A stretch of 64,000 bases of DNA from CAWHMS01 sp963830495. GTDB lineage: Bacteria > Actinomycetota > Actinomycetes > Propionibacteriales > Nocardioidaceae. The position numbers and the translations under genes were made by a program. The stretch covers positions 124,001-188,000 of the forward strand of contig CAWHMS010000002.1 in assembly GCA_963830495.1 (NCBI GenBank), given 5' to 3'. This document shows positions 25,628-34,998 of this stretch, one piece after another; positions within the stretch are counted from its first letter, which is position 1; the number at the start of each line of letters is the position of its first letter. Under the pieces are notes generated by a model. It was not told the DNA's origin. It did not search any database and saw only the letters and a list, made by a program, of their open reading frames with translations.

Positions 25628-26395
25628 GTGAATGCCGCCGCTGCCGCGCCCATCGCCTTGGTGACCGGCGCCGGACGAGGCATCGGCAGCGCTGTCGCCG
25701 CGGCGCTCAGCGACACCGGGCATCGCGTCGCTCTGACGTCTCGCAGCGTAGACGAGCTCGACAAGACGGCAGCCGCCATCGACGGTGAGACCTTGGTCGT
25801 CCCTGGGGACATCACCGACACCTCCTTCGTCGACGAGCTGTTCGGGCGGGTCGAGCACGAGTGGGGTCCGGTCGACGTACTCGTGGCCAACGCCGGCGCC
25901 GGGGTCTCGGCACCCGTCGCCAAGACCACCGACGAGCAGTGGCAGAAAATGCTCGACGTCAACCTCACGGCGCCGTTCCGCTGCATCCGTCGAGCGCTGC
26001 CGTCAATGGTCGAGCGCAGCAGCGGCAGGATCGTGGTCGTTGCGTCGGTCGCCGCCAAGATCGGGGAGCCATACATCGGTGCCTACACCGCGAGCAAGCA
26101 CGGAGTGCTCGGGCTGGTCCGCTCCGCCGCCGCCGAGCTGGCGCGCACCGGCGTGACCGTCAACGCCGTGTGCCCGGGATACGTCGACACTCCGATGACG
26201 GACTCCACCGTGGCCGGCATCGTCGCGAAGACGGGACGCACGGAGGAGCAGGCACGCGACATCCTCGCAGCCAAGCAACCCATCGGTCGGCTGGTGACTG
26301 CCGACGAGGTGGCCGCGGCGGTCCTCCTCTGCGTGCAGGAAGGTGCGATCAACGGCCAAGGCATCAATATCGACGGAGGCGCCGTCCAGTCATGA
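25628..26395 (+). CDS. Short-chain dehydrogenase/reductase (BadH-like candidate)
   Basis: 255 residues, start GTG at 25628. The classical SDR elements are present: TGAGRGIGSAV near 13-23 for the dinucleotide, NAGAG near 88, the Ser in VVVASVAAKIGEPY and the YTASK catalytic Tyr/Lys pair near 155-159. It probably oxidises or reduces a ring hydroxyl/ketone of the alicyclic acyl-CoA intermediate, as BadH does. It is coupled by ATGA overlap to the RidA gene. Confidence 0.85.
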   Translation: MNAAAAAPIALVTGAGRGIGSAVAAALSDTGHRVALTSRSVDELDKTAAAIDGETLVVPGDITDTSFVDELFGRVEHEWGPVDVLVANAGAGVSAPVAKTTDEQWQKMLDVNLTAPFRCIRRALPSMVERSSGRIVVVASVAAKIGEPYIGAYTASKHGVLGLVRSAAAELARTGVTVNAVCPGYVDTPMTDSTVAGIVAKTGRTEEQARDILAAKQPIGRLVTADEVAAAVLLCVQEGAINGQGINIDGGAVQS

Positions 26396-26805
26396 CGATC
26401 GAGCGGGTCAACCCGCCGGAGCTGAATGCGCCGAAGGGTTTCAGCCATGCCGTCGTCGCCCGCGGCCGCACCGTCTTCCTCGCCGGGCAGACCGCGCTCG
26501 ACGAGCACGGCGTCATCGTGGGGCCGTCAGTGGTCGAGCAGTTCGAGCGAGCGCTCCGATCCATGCTCGCTGCGCTCGGTGCCGCCGGTGGCGGACCTGA
26601 GCATCTTGCGAGCATCACCGTGTACATCGTCGACATGGACGACTACCGGGCGCATTCGCGGGAGATCGGGCAGGTGTGGCAGCGGCTGGTGGGCCGCGAC
26701 TACCCCGCCATGGCAGGCATCGGCGTCAGCCGCCTCTGGGACGCCGAGGCGCTGGTGGAGCTGCAAGGCTTCGCCGTGATCCCCGAGCCCGAACTCGACC
26801 GCTGA
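26392..26805 (+). CDS. RidA-family enamine/imine deaminase-like protein
   Basis: 137 residues, YjgF/YER057c/UK114 fold. VFLAGQTALDEHGVIVG, ITVYIVDMDDYRAH and YPAMAGIGVSRLWDAEALVELQGFAV carry the family pattern, although the usual Arg of the active site (normally PARxx) is replaced in PAMAGIGV. RidA proteins speed hydrolysis of reactive enamines and imines to ketones plus ammonia. In an anthranilate-type pathway the amino group of the dearomatised ring would leave in this way. It overlaps the SDR gene. Confidence 0.8.
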   Translation: MTIERVNPPELNAPKGFSHAVVARGRTVFLAGQTALDEHGVIVGPSVVEQFERALRSMLAALGAAGGGPEHLASITVYIVDMDDYRAHSREIGQVWQRLVGRDYPAMAGIGVSRLWDAEALVELQGFAVIPEPELDR

Positions 26806-26860
26806 AGGCTCCGACCGAGGCGGGGTCATGACCCCAGTCCGGTCCGATCTTGACGCTGCC

Positions 26861-27715
26861 TCAGCGGACCCGGACGGCGTGGACGAATCGGTGTGCCGGC
26901 GCCTCGAGCCGGCGCTGCAGGGCGAAGAAGGTGTCGGCCGCGCGTGCTCCCATCCAGTCCCGCGGGAGCAGCTCACGCGCGAGCCCTGGGTCGAGGAACG
27001 GAAGCCGACGCCACGCGGTCAGCGCACGCACGTAGTCGGCGAAGGCCTGTGCCTCGTCATCCTTCCGCCTGCGCTGCCGCCAGCCGGAGAGCACCGGCGC
27101 ATAGACGTCGTGAAACTCCCGGTAGAGCGTGTCGAGCGACGCCAGGTCCCACCACTCCGCGACAGCCGCCTCGGCATTGGCGAATCCCCGGTACGACGCA
27201 TGGAACAGGTCGACGTACGCCGAGAGGTCCCACCGCTCCAAGGTTGCCCGCGTCTCGTCCTCCACGTGGCCCGGCGCGATCCACACGCCCGGCCCGACCG
27301 TGCCGAAGCCCAGCCACGACAGACGCGAGCGCAGGAGGTGACGCTTGCGCCGCTCGGTCTCGGGCACCGAGAAGACCGCGAGCACCCACCCGTCGCGCAG
27401 CGACGTACGCGGGCGGGCGAAGATGCGATGGTCTCCCTCGTCGAGGATCTGCCGCGCGTCTGACGACAGTGTGTAGCCCGCCCGGCCGTCGATCCGCTCG
27501 GCCTCGAGGACACCCCGCGCCTTGAGGCGCGAGATGGACGACCGCACGGCGGCCTCCTCGACCCCGACCTCGGCCAGCAGCCGAACTAGCGAGCCGACAC
27601 TGATCCACCCGCCCATCTCTCGGGCGTACAGGCCGTACACCGTCACGATGAGCGCGCGCGGCCTGGCGGAGACAGCCGTGACGTTGACGTCGTCGACCAG
27701 ATCAGCGTCGGTCAC
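26861..27715 (-). CDS. PaaX-family transcriptional repressor
   Basis: 284 residues, start GTG at 27715. The N-terminal winged helix (PRALIVTVYGLYAREMGGWISVGSLVRLLAEVGVEEAAVRSSISRL), the central PaaX domain (RDGWVLAVFSVPETERRKRHLLRSRLSWLGFGTVGPGVWIAP) and the C-terminal domain are all present. PaaX proteins repress aryl-CoA catabolic operons until the CoA thioester accumulates, which fits a cluster built on acyl-CoA ligases. Convergent with RidA, divergent from the aryl-CoA ligase. Confidence 0.9.
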   Translation of the reverse strand: MTDADLVDDVNVTAVSARPRALIVTVYGLYAREMGGWISVGSLVRLLAEVGVEEAAVRSSISRLKARGVLEAERIDGRAGYTLSSDARQILDEGDHRIFARPRTSLRDGWVLAVFSVPETERRKRHLLRSRLSWLGFGTVGPGVWIAPGHVEDETRATLERWDLSAYVDLFHASYRGFANAEAAVAEWWDLASLDTLYREFHDVYAPVLSGWRQRRRKDDEAQAFADYVRALTAWRRLPFLDPGLARELLPRDWMGARAADTFFALQRRLEAPAHRFVHAVRVR

Positions 27716-27873
27716 GGTCGGAGCCTACAACCCGAGCCCCCCCGACGTCTGCGACCGGTTGTGGCAGTTCGCTGACTGCCGTCACAGATCTCTCATAGTG
27801 TGGACACCACGCGGTCGCCGTTGCCATGCTGGGATCCGGCGCCGTCGCCGCCCTAGCCAGCGAGAGGTCACCG

Positions 27874-29499
27874 ATGCAGCTGAGCCCCTCCGCACACGTC
27901 GACACCTTCTGCCGCGACAACCTTCCGCCACCCGAGCTGTGGCCGGACCTGGTGTTCGAGCTGTCGGAGTTGGACTATCCCGAGCGGCTGAACTGCGCGG
28001 TCGAGCTCCTCGACGCGATGGTCGCGGACGGCGCCGCCAGACCCTGCCTGCGCAGCTCTGACGGGGAGGTCTGGAGCTATGCCGAGCTGCTCGAACGCGC
28101 GAATCGGCTGGCCAACCTGCTCGTGCAGGAGCACGCTCTGGTGCCTGGCACCAGGGTGCTGCTGCGCGGCCCCAACAACCCGTGGCTCGCCGCGAGCTGG
28201 TTCGCGGTCCTCAAGGCCGGTGGCGTGGTCGTGCCGACGATGCCACTGCTGCGCCCCAAGGAGCTCTCGACCATCGCCGACATCGCCGCGGTCTCACTGG
28301 CGATCTGCGACGCACGTTTCACAGCCGACCTCGCGGCGGCCGAGATCCCCGGCCTAACGATTCTCGAGTACGGCGGCGACTCCGCCTCCGACATCGTGGC
28401 GACCTCGGCCGGGAAGTCCACCAGCTTCGCCAACGTGGACACCGCCGCCGACGACGTGTCCATGCTCGCCTTCACCTCGGGGACGACCGGTCGTCCGAAG
28501 GCGACGATGCACTTCCACCGCGACGTCCTGGCCAACGCCGACACGTTCTCGCATCACATCCTCCGGCCAAGACCGGACGACGTGTTCACCGGCACGCCAC
28601 CCATCGCCTTCACGTTCGGTCTCGGCGGGCTGATCGCCTTCCCGCTGCGCGTCGGCGCCTCCACCCTGCTCGTCGAGAAGGCCACCCCCGACCAGCTAGC
28701 CGATCTCATCCAGGAGCACGGGGCGACCATCTGCTTCACGGCACCGACCGCCTACAAGGCGATGATTTCGTCGGGACAAGCCGACAAGCTGCGCACGCTT
28801 CGCCGCGCTGTCTCGGCAGGCGAGCACCTGCCGGTGTCCACCTGGCACGCCTTCCGCGAGCAGACCGGCGTCTCGCTGATCGACGGCATCGGATCGACGG
28901 AGATGCTGCACATCTTCATCTCGGCTGCCGACGACGACATCCGGCCAGGCTCGACCGGCCGACCGGTGCCGGGTTACCAGGCCAGGATCATCGACGCCGC
29001 CGGCGAGCCCGTGCCGGACGGGCAGCCGGGGAGGCTCGCGGTCAGAGGTCCGACCGGCTGCCGCTATCTCAAGGACGACCGCCAGCGCGGCTATGTCCAG
29101 GACGGGTGGAACGTCACCGGGGACACCTTCATCCGGGACGACGACGGCTACTTCTGGTACCAGGCCCGCAGCGACGACATGATCGTCTCCTCCGGCTACA
29201 ACATCTCCGGGCCCGAGGTCGAGGAGGCTGTCGCCAGCCACGACGACGTACTGGAGTGCGCGGTCGTCGGAGTGCCGGACGAGGCGCGCGGCAGCATCGT
29301 CAAGGCGTTCGTGGTGCTCAAGCCCGGACATGACACCGGATCCGACCCGGAAGCTGACGCCGTGCTCGCGAAGGCGATCCAGGACCACGTCAAGAGCGTC
29401 ATCGCGCCGTACAAGTATCCGCGCGAGATCGAGTTCATCGACGCTCTGCCGCGAACGTCGTCGGGGAAGGTGCAGCGCTACCGGCTCCGAAAGGCCTGA
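27874..29499 (+). CDS. Benzoate/2-aminobenzoate-CoA ligase
   Basis: 541 residues, ANL superfamily. I chose ATG at 27874 (MQLSPSAHVDTFCRDNLPP) because GAGAGG lies about 6 nt upstream. The P-loop-like motif LAFTSGTTGRPKATMH is near 205-220, GIGSTEMLHIFIS near 342 and DGWNVTGDTFIRDDDGYFWYQARSDDMIVSSGYNISG near 410-445, with the C-terminal Lys in RTSSGKVQRY. The N-terminal opening and the LHIF motif are those of benzoate-CoA ligases, including 2-aminobenzoate-CoA ligase. It activates the aromatic acid with ATP and CoA, the entry step of the pathway. Confidence 0.85.
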   Translation: MQLSPSAHVDTFCRDNLPPPELWPDLVFELSELDYPERLNCAVELLDAMVADGAARPCLRSSDGEVWSYAELLERANRLANLLVQEHALVPGTRVLLRGPNNPWLAASWFAVLKAGGVVVPTMPLLRPKELSTIADIAAVSLAICDARFTADLAAAEIPGLTILEYGGDSASDIVATSAGKSTSFANVDTAADDVSMLAFTSGTTGRPKATMHFHRDVLANADTFSHHILRPRPDDVFTGTPPIAFTFGLGGLIAFPLRVGASTLLVEKATPDQLADLIQEHGATICFTAPTAYKAMISSGQADKLRTLRRAVSAGEHLPVSTWHAFREQTGVSLIDGIGSTEMLHIFISAADDDIRPGSTGRPVPGYQARIIDAAGEPVPDGQPGRLAVRGPTGCRYLKDDRQRGYVQDGWNVTGDTFIRDDDGYFWYQARSDDMIVSSGYNISGPEVEEAVASHDDVLECAVVGVPDEARGSIVKAFVVLKPGHDTGSDPEADAVLAKAIQDHVKSVIAPYKYPREIEFIDALPRTSSGKVQRYRLRKA

Positions 29500-29642
29500 G
29501 AGGCTCCGCTGGATGGTCAAGCCAGCAGTACGTCTCGGATCTCGCGGGCGCTGGAGTGCTTGAGGCGGCGGATGGTCTCTGACGTGGTGACGCCCTGATT
29601 GGTGCTCGCTCGAGCAAACACGCTGAATCACGCTGGCATCGG

Positions 29643-30428
29643 TCAGAGCGGCATGAAGCGGCCACCGTTGACGTCGAGCACGACGCCGGTGATGTAGGAG
29701 GCCTCGTCCGAGGCGAGGAACAGGATCGGGTCGACGATCTCGCGCAGCTCGGGAAACCTGGCCAACGGGACGGCATCGAGGACCGTACGACGCTCAGCCT
29801 CGGGCAGGTCGTCGTACATCTGCTGGAGCCTGCCGGTGAGGAACAGGCCAGGGGCCACCGCGTTGACCCGGACGCCACGCGACCCGACGTCGCTGGCCAG
29901 CCGGCGGGTCAGCCCCAGGATCGCGGCCTTCGAGGCGGCGTAGGGCACCCCGGTGACCGGCGAGGGCTGGCGGCCCCCGATCGACGAGACCGTCACGATG
30001 GCGGAGCCCGGACTCAGGTAGCGAAGCGCCGCCTGGGCGCAGTAGAAGGTGCCCTTGACGTTGACGTCGACCACCGTGTCGACGTGCTCGGCGGTGATCT
30101 CGTCCATTGCCTTCGGGGTGCCCAGCGAGCCGCCGGCGAGGGTGACGAGCAGGTCCGGCCCGCCGAGGTCAGCATGGACTGCGGCCATCAGGTCCTCCAC
30201 CGCACTCGCCGAGCTGATGTCGACGGCATAGCCCCGAGCCTGGACACCGTGCGCCCGCGTCAGCGTCTCGGCGACCTCGTCAACTGACGACTGCTCTACG
30301 TCGACGACCGCAACGGCAGCACCGTGGGCGGCCAGCCCGGCGGTCACGGCCCGACCGATGCCGCCCGCTCCACCGGTGACGACGGCAGTCTTGCCGGAGA
30401 AGCGTCCAGCGTGCGAGGTCGCAGTCAT
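29643..30428 (-). CDS. Short-chain dehydrogenase/reductase
   Basis: 261 residues from ATG 30428 (MTATSHAGRFSGKTAVV). TGGAGGIGRAV near 19-29, LAGGS near 95, SSIGGRQPSPVTGVPYAASK with the catalytic Tyr/Lys and a C-terminus GGRFMPL are seen. It is divergent from the monooxygenase/reductase gene and so probably serves the same pathway, for example reducing or oxidising the 5-oxo group created during dearomatisation. A long upstream extension of the frame lies over the promoter and the opposite gene and was rejected. Confidence 0.85.
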   Translation of the reverse strand: MTATSHAGRFSGKTAVVTGGAGGIGRAVTAGLAAHGAAVAVVDVEQSSVDEVAETLTRAHGVQARGYAVDISSASAVEDLMAAVHADLGGPDLLVTLAGGSLGTPKAMDEITAEHVDTVVDVNVKGTFYCAQAALRYLSPGSAIVTVSSIGGRQPSPVTGVPYAASKAAILGLTRRLASDVGSRGVRVNAVAPGLFLTGRLQQMYDDLPEAERRTVLDAVPLARFPELREIVDPILFLASDEASYITGVVLDVNGGRFMPL

Positions 30429-30507
30429 CTGCTCATTCCGTTCCGTTGACGCCCGTCTCAATTGCAACATACTCTGGAGGCGGGTCCAGCGACAATGGGA
30501 GGACACC
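30429..30507. promoter_or_regulatory. Divergent promoter with TTGACG-CC-CGTC element
   Basis: 79-bp gap between the SDR (left) and the aryl-CoA monooxygenase/reductase (right). TTGACG at 30446-30451 and CGTC at 30454-30457 repeat the half-sites and 2-bp spacing of the perfect palindrome at 25591-25604. An AT-rich stretch (CAATTGCAACATACT, 30459-30473) follows and could supply the -10 of the rightward operon. Confidence 0.4.
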
Positions 30508-32865
30508 GTGAAGATCGCCGTCATAGGCGGAGGCCCGGGCGGTCTGTACTTCTCCGTGCTCGCCAAGCAGCTCGACCCTCGCCACGAGATCACCGTCTGG
30601 GAGCGCAACGCCGCCGACGACACGTTCGGCTTCGGGGTCGTGTTCTCCGACGAGACCCTGGGCGGCATCGAGCACGCGGATCCGGTCGTGCACGCCGCCA
30701 TGGAGGCGGAGTTCGCGCGTTGGGACGACATCGACGTGCACTTCCGCGGACGCACGCTGACCAGTGGCGGGCACGGCTTCGCGGCGATGACGCGCAAGCG
30801 GCTGCTCGAGCTGCTCCAGGGCCGCGCGGCAGAGCTCGGGGTCGTGCTGCACTTCCGAACCGAGAGTCCCGGCGTCGACGACCTAATCCGAGATCACGAC
30901 CTCGTCGTCGCCGCCGACGGCCTCAACTCGCAGGTACGGGCCCGCTTCGCCGACAGCTTCCGCCCCGCCCTCGACAACCGGCGCTGCAAGTACATGTGGC
31001 TGGCGACCGACAAGGTCTTCGACGCGTTCACGTTCCACATCCTCGAGACGCCGCACGGTGTCATGCAGATCCACGGCTACCCGTACGACGCCACCGGCAG
31101 CACGTTCATCATCGAGATGCACGAGGACGTGTGGCGGGCGGCCGGGTTCGCCGAGTTCGACAACCGGGACTGGTTGCCGGGTGAGTCGGACGAGAAGTCC
31201 ATCGCCCTGGTCAAGGACATCTGCGCCGACGTGCTCGAGGGTCACGCCGTCATGTCGAACAACTCGCGCTGGATCACCTTCCGGACCGTGCGCAACGAGC
31301 ACTGGCGACATTGCAACGTCGTGCTCCTCGGCGACGCTGCCCACACCGCACACTTCTCGATCGGCTCGGGCACCAAGCTGGCGATGGAGGACGCGCTCGC
31401 ACTCGCTGCCTGCCTGCACGAGCACCCATCGCTCGACGAGTCGCTCGACGCCTACGAGCTGGAGCGCCAGGCTGTGGTGGTGTCGACGCAGCGCGCCGCG
31501 CAGGCGAGCCTGGAGTGGTTCGAGAACCTCGGTCAGTACACACACCAGGACGCGGAGCAGTTCGCGTTCAACATCATGACCCGCAGCCGTCGTGTCACCT
31601 ACGACAACCTGCGGGTGCGTGATCCCGAGTTCGTCGCCGACATCGACGCGTGGTTCGCCCGCACCACTCCGAGCGGGCGACCGGACACCCCACCGATGTT
31701 CCAGCCGTTCGACCTCGGTGGTCTCAAGCTGGCCAACCGCGTCGTCGTCTCTCCGATGGACCAGTACGTCGCCCGGGGCGACGGGCTCCCGACCGCCTTC
31801 CACCAGGTCCACCTCGGCAGCAAGGCTCTCGGCGGTGCCGGTCTGGTGATGACCGAGATGGTCTGCGTGTCGGCCGACGGCCGGATCACCCCGGGCTGTA
31901 CCGGCATCTGGAACGACGAGCAGACCGACGCGTGGCGGCGGATCACCGACGTCGTCCACCAGGAGTCGACGGCCAAGATCGGCATCCAGGTCGGCCACTC
32001 CGGCCGCAAGGGCTCGACCAAGCTGATGTGGGAGGGGATGGACGAGCCCCTGGAGACCGGCAACTGGGAGGTCGTCGGCCCATCGCCGCTGCCGTACCGC
32101 GCGGCGATCAACCAGGTGCCGCGCGAGCTGAGTCGTGCAGACCTGGAGGCCATCAAGGCCGAGTTCGTCGCGACCGCGGTCAACGCCGTCACCGCCGGCT
32201 TCGACCTGCTGGAGCTGCACTGCGCGCACGGCTACCTGCTGTCATCCTTCATCTCCCCGCTGACCAACGAGCGCACCGACGAGTACGGCGGCTCGCCTGA
32301 CGCCCAGCTGCGATACCCGCTCGAGGTCTTCGCCGCCATGCGGGACGTGCTGCCCGCGTCGATGCCGATGACGGTGCGGGTCTCGGCCACCGACTGGATG
32401 CCCGGCGGCGTCACGGTCGACGACGCGGTGGTCGTCGCGCAAGCATTCAAGGACGCCGGCGCCGCCGCGATCGACGTCTCGACCGGCCAGGTGACCCCGG
32501 ACGAGCAGCCGGCGTACGGCCGGTCCTATCAGACCCCGTTCGCCGATGCGATCCGCAACCGCGTCGGCATCGCCACGATCGCGGTCGGCATCATCAGCTC
32601 TTGGGACGACGTCAACTCGATCGTCCTCGCGGGTCGAGCCGACCTGTGTGCCGTCGGCCGCGCGCATCTCTACGACCCGAACTGGACGCTGCATGCCGCC
32701 GTCGAGCAGGGATACGACGGTCCCGGCGCGGTATGGCCGTCGCCGTGGCTCGCCGGGCGGCGCCGACCGCCGTCCGGTCGCACCGACGGTCCGAAGCCGC
32801 GCCTCACACTGATCCGCGAAGGAGCCAAGACGACCCGCCACGCACGATGGCGGCCCCATGGATGA
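30508..32865 (+). CDS. 2-Aminobenzoyl-CoA monooxygenase/reductase-like fusion (flavin monooxygenase + OYE-type reductase)
   Basis: 785 residues, start GTG at 30508 behind GGGAGG. Residues 1 to about 390 form an FAD monooxygenase of the aryl-CoA hydroxylase type: GGGPGGLYF at 7-15, then GDAAHTAHFSIGSGTKLAMEDA near 274-295. From about 405 an Old Yellow Enzyme domain begins (PFDLGGLKLANRVVVSPMDQY), with LHCAHGYLLSSFISPLTNERTDEYGGS near 570-597. This two-domain layout is that of the Azoarcus-type 2-aminobenzoyl-CoA monooxygenase/reductase, which hydroxylates and then reduces the CoA-bound ring to a non-aromatic oxo-cyclohexene. A salicyloyl-CoA or benzoyl-CoA relative remains possible. Confidence 0.85.
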   Translation: MKIAVIGGGPGGLYFSVLAKQLDPRHEITVWERNAADDTFGFGVVFSDETLGGIEHADPVVHAAMEAEFARWDDIDVHFRGRTLTSGGHGFAAMTRKRLLELLQGRAAELGVVLHFRTESPGVDDLIRDHDLVVAADGLNSQVRARFADSFRPALDNRRCKYMWLATDKVFDAFTFHILETPHGVMQIHGYPYDATGSTFIIEMHEDVWRAAGFAEFDNRDWLPGESDEKSIALVKDICADVLEGHAVMSNNSRWITFRTVRNEHWRHCNVVLLGDAAHTAHFSIGSGTKLAMEDALALAACLHEHPSLDESLDAYELERQAVVVSTQRAAQASLEWFENLGQYTHQDAEQFAFNIMTRSRRVTYDNLRVRDPEFVADIDAWFARTTPSGRPDTPPMFQPFDLGGLKLANRVVVSPMDQYVARGDGLPTAFHQVHLGSKALGGAGLVMTEMVCVSADGRITPGCTGIWNDEQTDAWRRITDVVHQESTAKIGIQVGHSGRKGSTKLMWEGMDEPLETGNWEVVGPSPLPYRAAINQVPRELSRADLEAIKAEFVATAVNAVTAGFDLLELHCAHGYLLSSFISPLTNERTDEYGGSPDAQLRYPLEVFAAMRDVLPASMPMTVRVSATDWMPGGVTVDDAVVVAQAFKDAGAAAIDVSTGQVTPDEQPAYGRSYQTPFADAIRNRVGIATIAVGIISSWDDVNSIVLAGRADLCAVGRAHLYDPNWTLHAAVEQGYDGPGAVWPSPWLAGRRRPPSGRTDGPKPRLTLIREGAKTTRHARWRPHG

Positions 32866-34981
32866 CCGGCATCCGCTGGCGGCTCTGTGGTCTGCGCGCA
32901 GCATCGCCGTCGTCGGGGCCAGCGACCGACCCGGTGCGCTCGGGCGGCTCCCCGTCGAGTTCCTCCAGCGGTACGGGTATCGAGGTCGGGTCTTCCCCGT
33001 GCGACCGGATGGCGCTCCGGTGTGCGGGCTGGCGTCGTACCCGTCGGTGCAGGACTGCGGGGCGCCGGTGGAGCTGGCGATGATCATGGTCGCGGCCGCG
33101 CGGGTGCCGGAGGCCGTCGCCGACTGCGTGGCCGCCGGGGTGCCCGTGGCGGTCATCTGCACGAGCGGCTTTGCCGAGACGGGCGAGGACGGTATGGCGC
33201 TGCAGGCATCCGTAGCACAGCTGGCTCAGGCCGGAGGAGTGCGGCTGCTCGGTCCCAACTGCATCGGCACGGTCGGGGTAGGGAACAGGCAGGTGAGCTC
33301 GTTCTCACCGCTGTTCTCGGGCGAACACACCGCGCTCGTGCCCGGTCGGCTGGGTTTCGCGACGCAGAGCGGGGCGTTGGGGTACGGCGCCGTGTCGCTC
33401 GCCTTCGAGCGCGGTCTCGGACTGGGTTGGATCGTCAACACCGGCAACGAAGCCGACGTCTCCACGATCGAGGTCATGGCGGCCATGGCAGCGGAGGAGG
33501 ACTGCCGCGGGATCCTGGCGTATGCCGAGACACTCACCGATTTCGCCGGGCTGACAGCGCTGGCCGCCACAGGAGTGCCGGTGGCGGTGCTCAAGTCCGG
33601 ACGCTCGGAGGCCGGGGCGGCGGCGGCTGCCTCTCACACCGGCGCGCTGGCGGCACAGGACCTGGTCGTCGACGCGGCGCTCCGCCAGCTCGGCATCGTC
33701 CGGGTGGACGACGTCGAGGAGCTGCTCGACGTGGGAGAGATCATGACGCTGCCCAGACCGGCGGGCCGGGGCGTGGCGGTGATCACGACCTCGGGCGGAT
33801 CCGGGATCTTGGCGACCGATGCGATGGACCGGCACGGGCTCGCACTGGCGTCCCTGTCAGCCGAGACGACGGAGGTGCTCGACGAGATCGTGCCTTCGTT
33901 CGGGTCGACCGCCAACCCGGTCGACGTCACGGCGTCGGTCATGAGCAACGCCCAGCTCTTCGATCGCAGCCTCGCGGCGATAGCCGGCGACCCCGCGGTC
34001 GACGTCATCCTCGCCTGCTTCTGCGTGCTCACCGGCAGCGACGTCGACGACGTCATCGGCTCACTAGCGCACGTGGCCCGGGCCAGCGGCAAGCCGGTGG
34101 TGGCCGTGCGCACCGGCGCCGACCACCTCGCCCCCGGAGCCGTGGCGCGGATGCGAGAGGTGGGCATCCCGACGTACCCCACCCCGGCTCGCGCGGTGCG
34201 AGCGATCGCCGCATTGGCCCAGTTCGCCGACAACGAGCGTACGCCGCGACCCGCCGCGGCGACCCCAACTGCGCCGACCGATGCCAACGTGCCGGACCCC
34301 GGGAGCACCGAGGACGAGCTCAAGGCGTGGCTGTCCCACCATGGCGTGCCGGTGCCTGCGGGCCGGATGGTCACGGCGCCGCCCGATGCGCGCAGTGCGG
34401 TCGACGAGCTCGGTGGACTCGCCGTAGCCAAGGCAATCGTGCCCGGCCTGGTGCACAAGACCGAGGCCGGTGCTGTGGTCGTCGGGGTGACCGCCGACGA
34501 TGCCGCTGCGGCATACGACAGGCTGCTGGCGCTGGGCGGGCGGGTCTGGTTCGAGGAGCTCGTGAGCACCGGCGTCGAGACCCTGGTCGGAGCCACGTCG
34601 AGCGCGCTGGGGCCGGTGCTAACGGTGGGTGTCGGCGGCACGCTCACGGAGATCGTGGCTGAGGTGTCGATGCGGGTGCTGCCGGTAACCCTCGCCGACG
34701 TCGAGGCCATGATCGACGAGACCTTGCTCGGCCGGCTGCTCGCCGGGGTCCGCGGCCGACCCGCCGCTGACCGGGCCGCCCTCGTCGACTGCGTGGTCAG
34801 GGTCGCCGAGCTGGTCAGCGGTTGGCCCGCAGGGCTCGAGCTCGACCTCAATCCGGTCACCGTGCTCGCGGCCGGGCACGGCGTACGGGTGCTCGATGCC
34901 GCCTTGGTGATGGCGGTCGACGGCGGCGACCACGCGGCGCAGCGCGATACTCAGCGCGAGCCGCTGCCGGCGCCGGACTGA
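32858..34981 (+). CDS. ADP-forming acyl-CoA synthetase, fused alpha-beta form
   Basis: 707 residues, overlapping the previous gene by 8 nt. The N-terminal CoA-binding Rossmann domain (VVGASDRPGALGRLP), the succinyl-CoA-synthetase-like domain with GPNCIGTVG, the phosphohistidine loop AASHTGALAAQD near 260 and the C-terminal ATP-grasp part (KAIVPGLVHKTEAGAVVVGV) are all in one chain. Such enzymes make or break acyl-CoA with ATP/ADP. In this operon it may recover ATP from, or activate, an acid released downstream of ring cleavage. Confidence 0.85.
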   Translation: MDDRHPLAALWSARSIAVVGASDRPGALGRLPVEFLQRYGYRGRVFPVRPDGAPVCGLASYPSVQDCGAPVELAMIMVAAARVPEAVADCVAAGVPVAVICTSGFAETGEDGMALQASVAQLAQAGGVRLLGPNCIGTVGVGNRQVSSFSPLFSGEHTALVPGRLGFATQSGALGYGAVSLAFERGLGLGWIVNTGNEADVSTIEVMAAMAAEEDCRGILAYAETLTDFAGLTALAATGVPVAVLKSGRSEAGAAAAASHTGALAAQDLVVDAALRQLGIVRVDDVEELLDVGEIMTLPRPAGRGVAVITTSGGSGILATDAMDRHGLALASLSAETTEVLDEIVPSFGSTANPVDVTASVMSNAQLFDRSLAAIAGDPAVDVILACFCVLTGSDVDDVIGSLAHVARASGKPVVAVRTGADHLAPGAVARMREVGIPTYPTPARAVRAIAALAQFADNERTPRPAAATPTAPTDANVPDPGSTEDELKAWLSHHGVPVPAGRMVTAPPDARSAVDELGGLAVAKAIVPGLVHKTEAGAVVVGVTADDAAAAYDRLLALGGRVWFEELVSTGVETLVGATSSALGPVLTVGVGGTLTEIVAEVSMRVLPVTLADVEAMIDETLLGRLLAGVRGRPAADRAALVDCVVRVAELVSGWPAGLELDLNPVTVLAAGHGVRVLDAALVMAVDGGDHAAQRDTQREPLPAPD

Positions 34982-34998
34982 CGGGAGGGGACGCAGCC

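Noticed and set aside
29517..29621. 34-codon minus-strand frame ending in a helix-like segment (TSETIRRLKHSSAREIRDVLLA)
   Set aside because: It looks protein-like and could be a remnant of a larger gene, but it is too short, has no ribosome site and no recognisable family.
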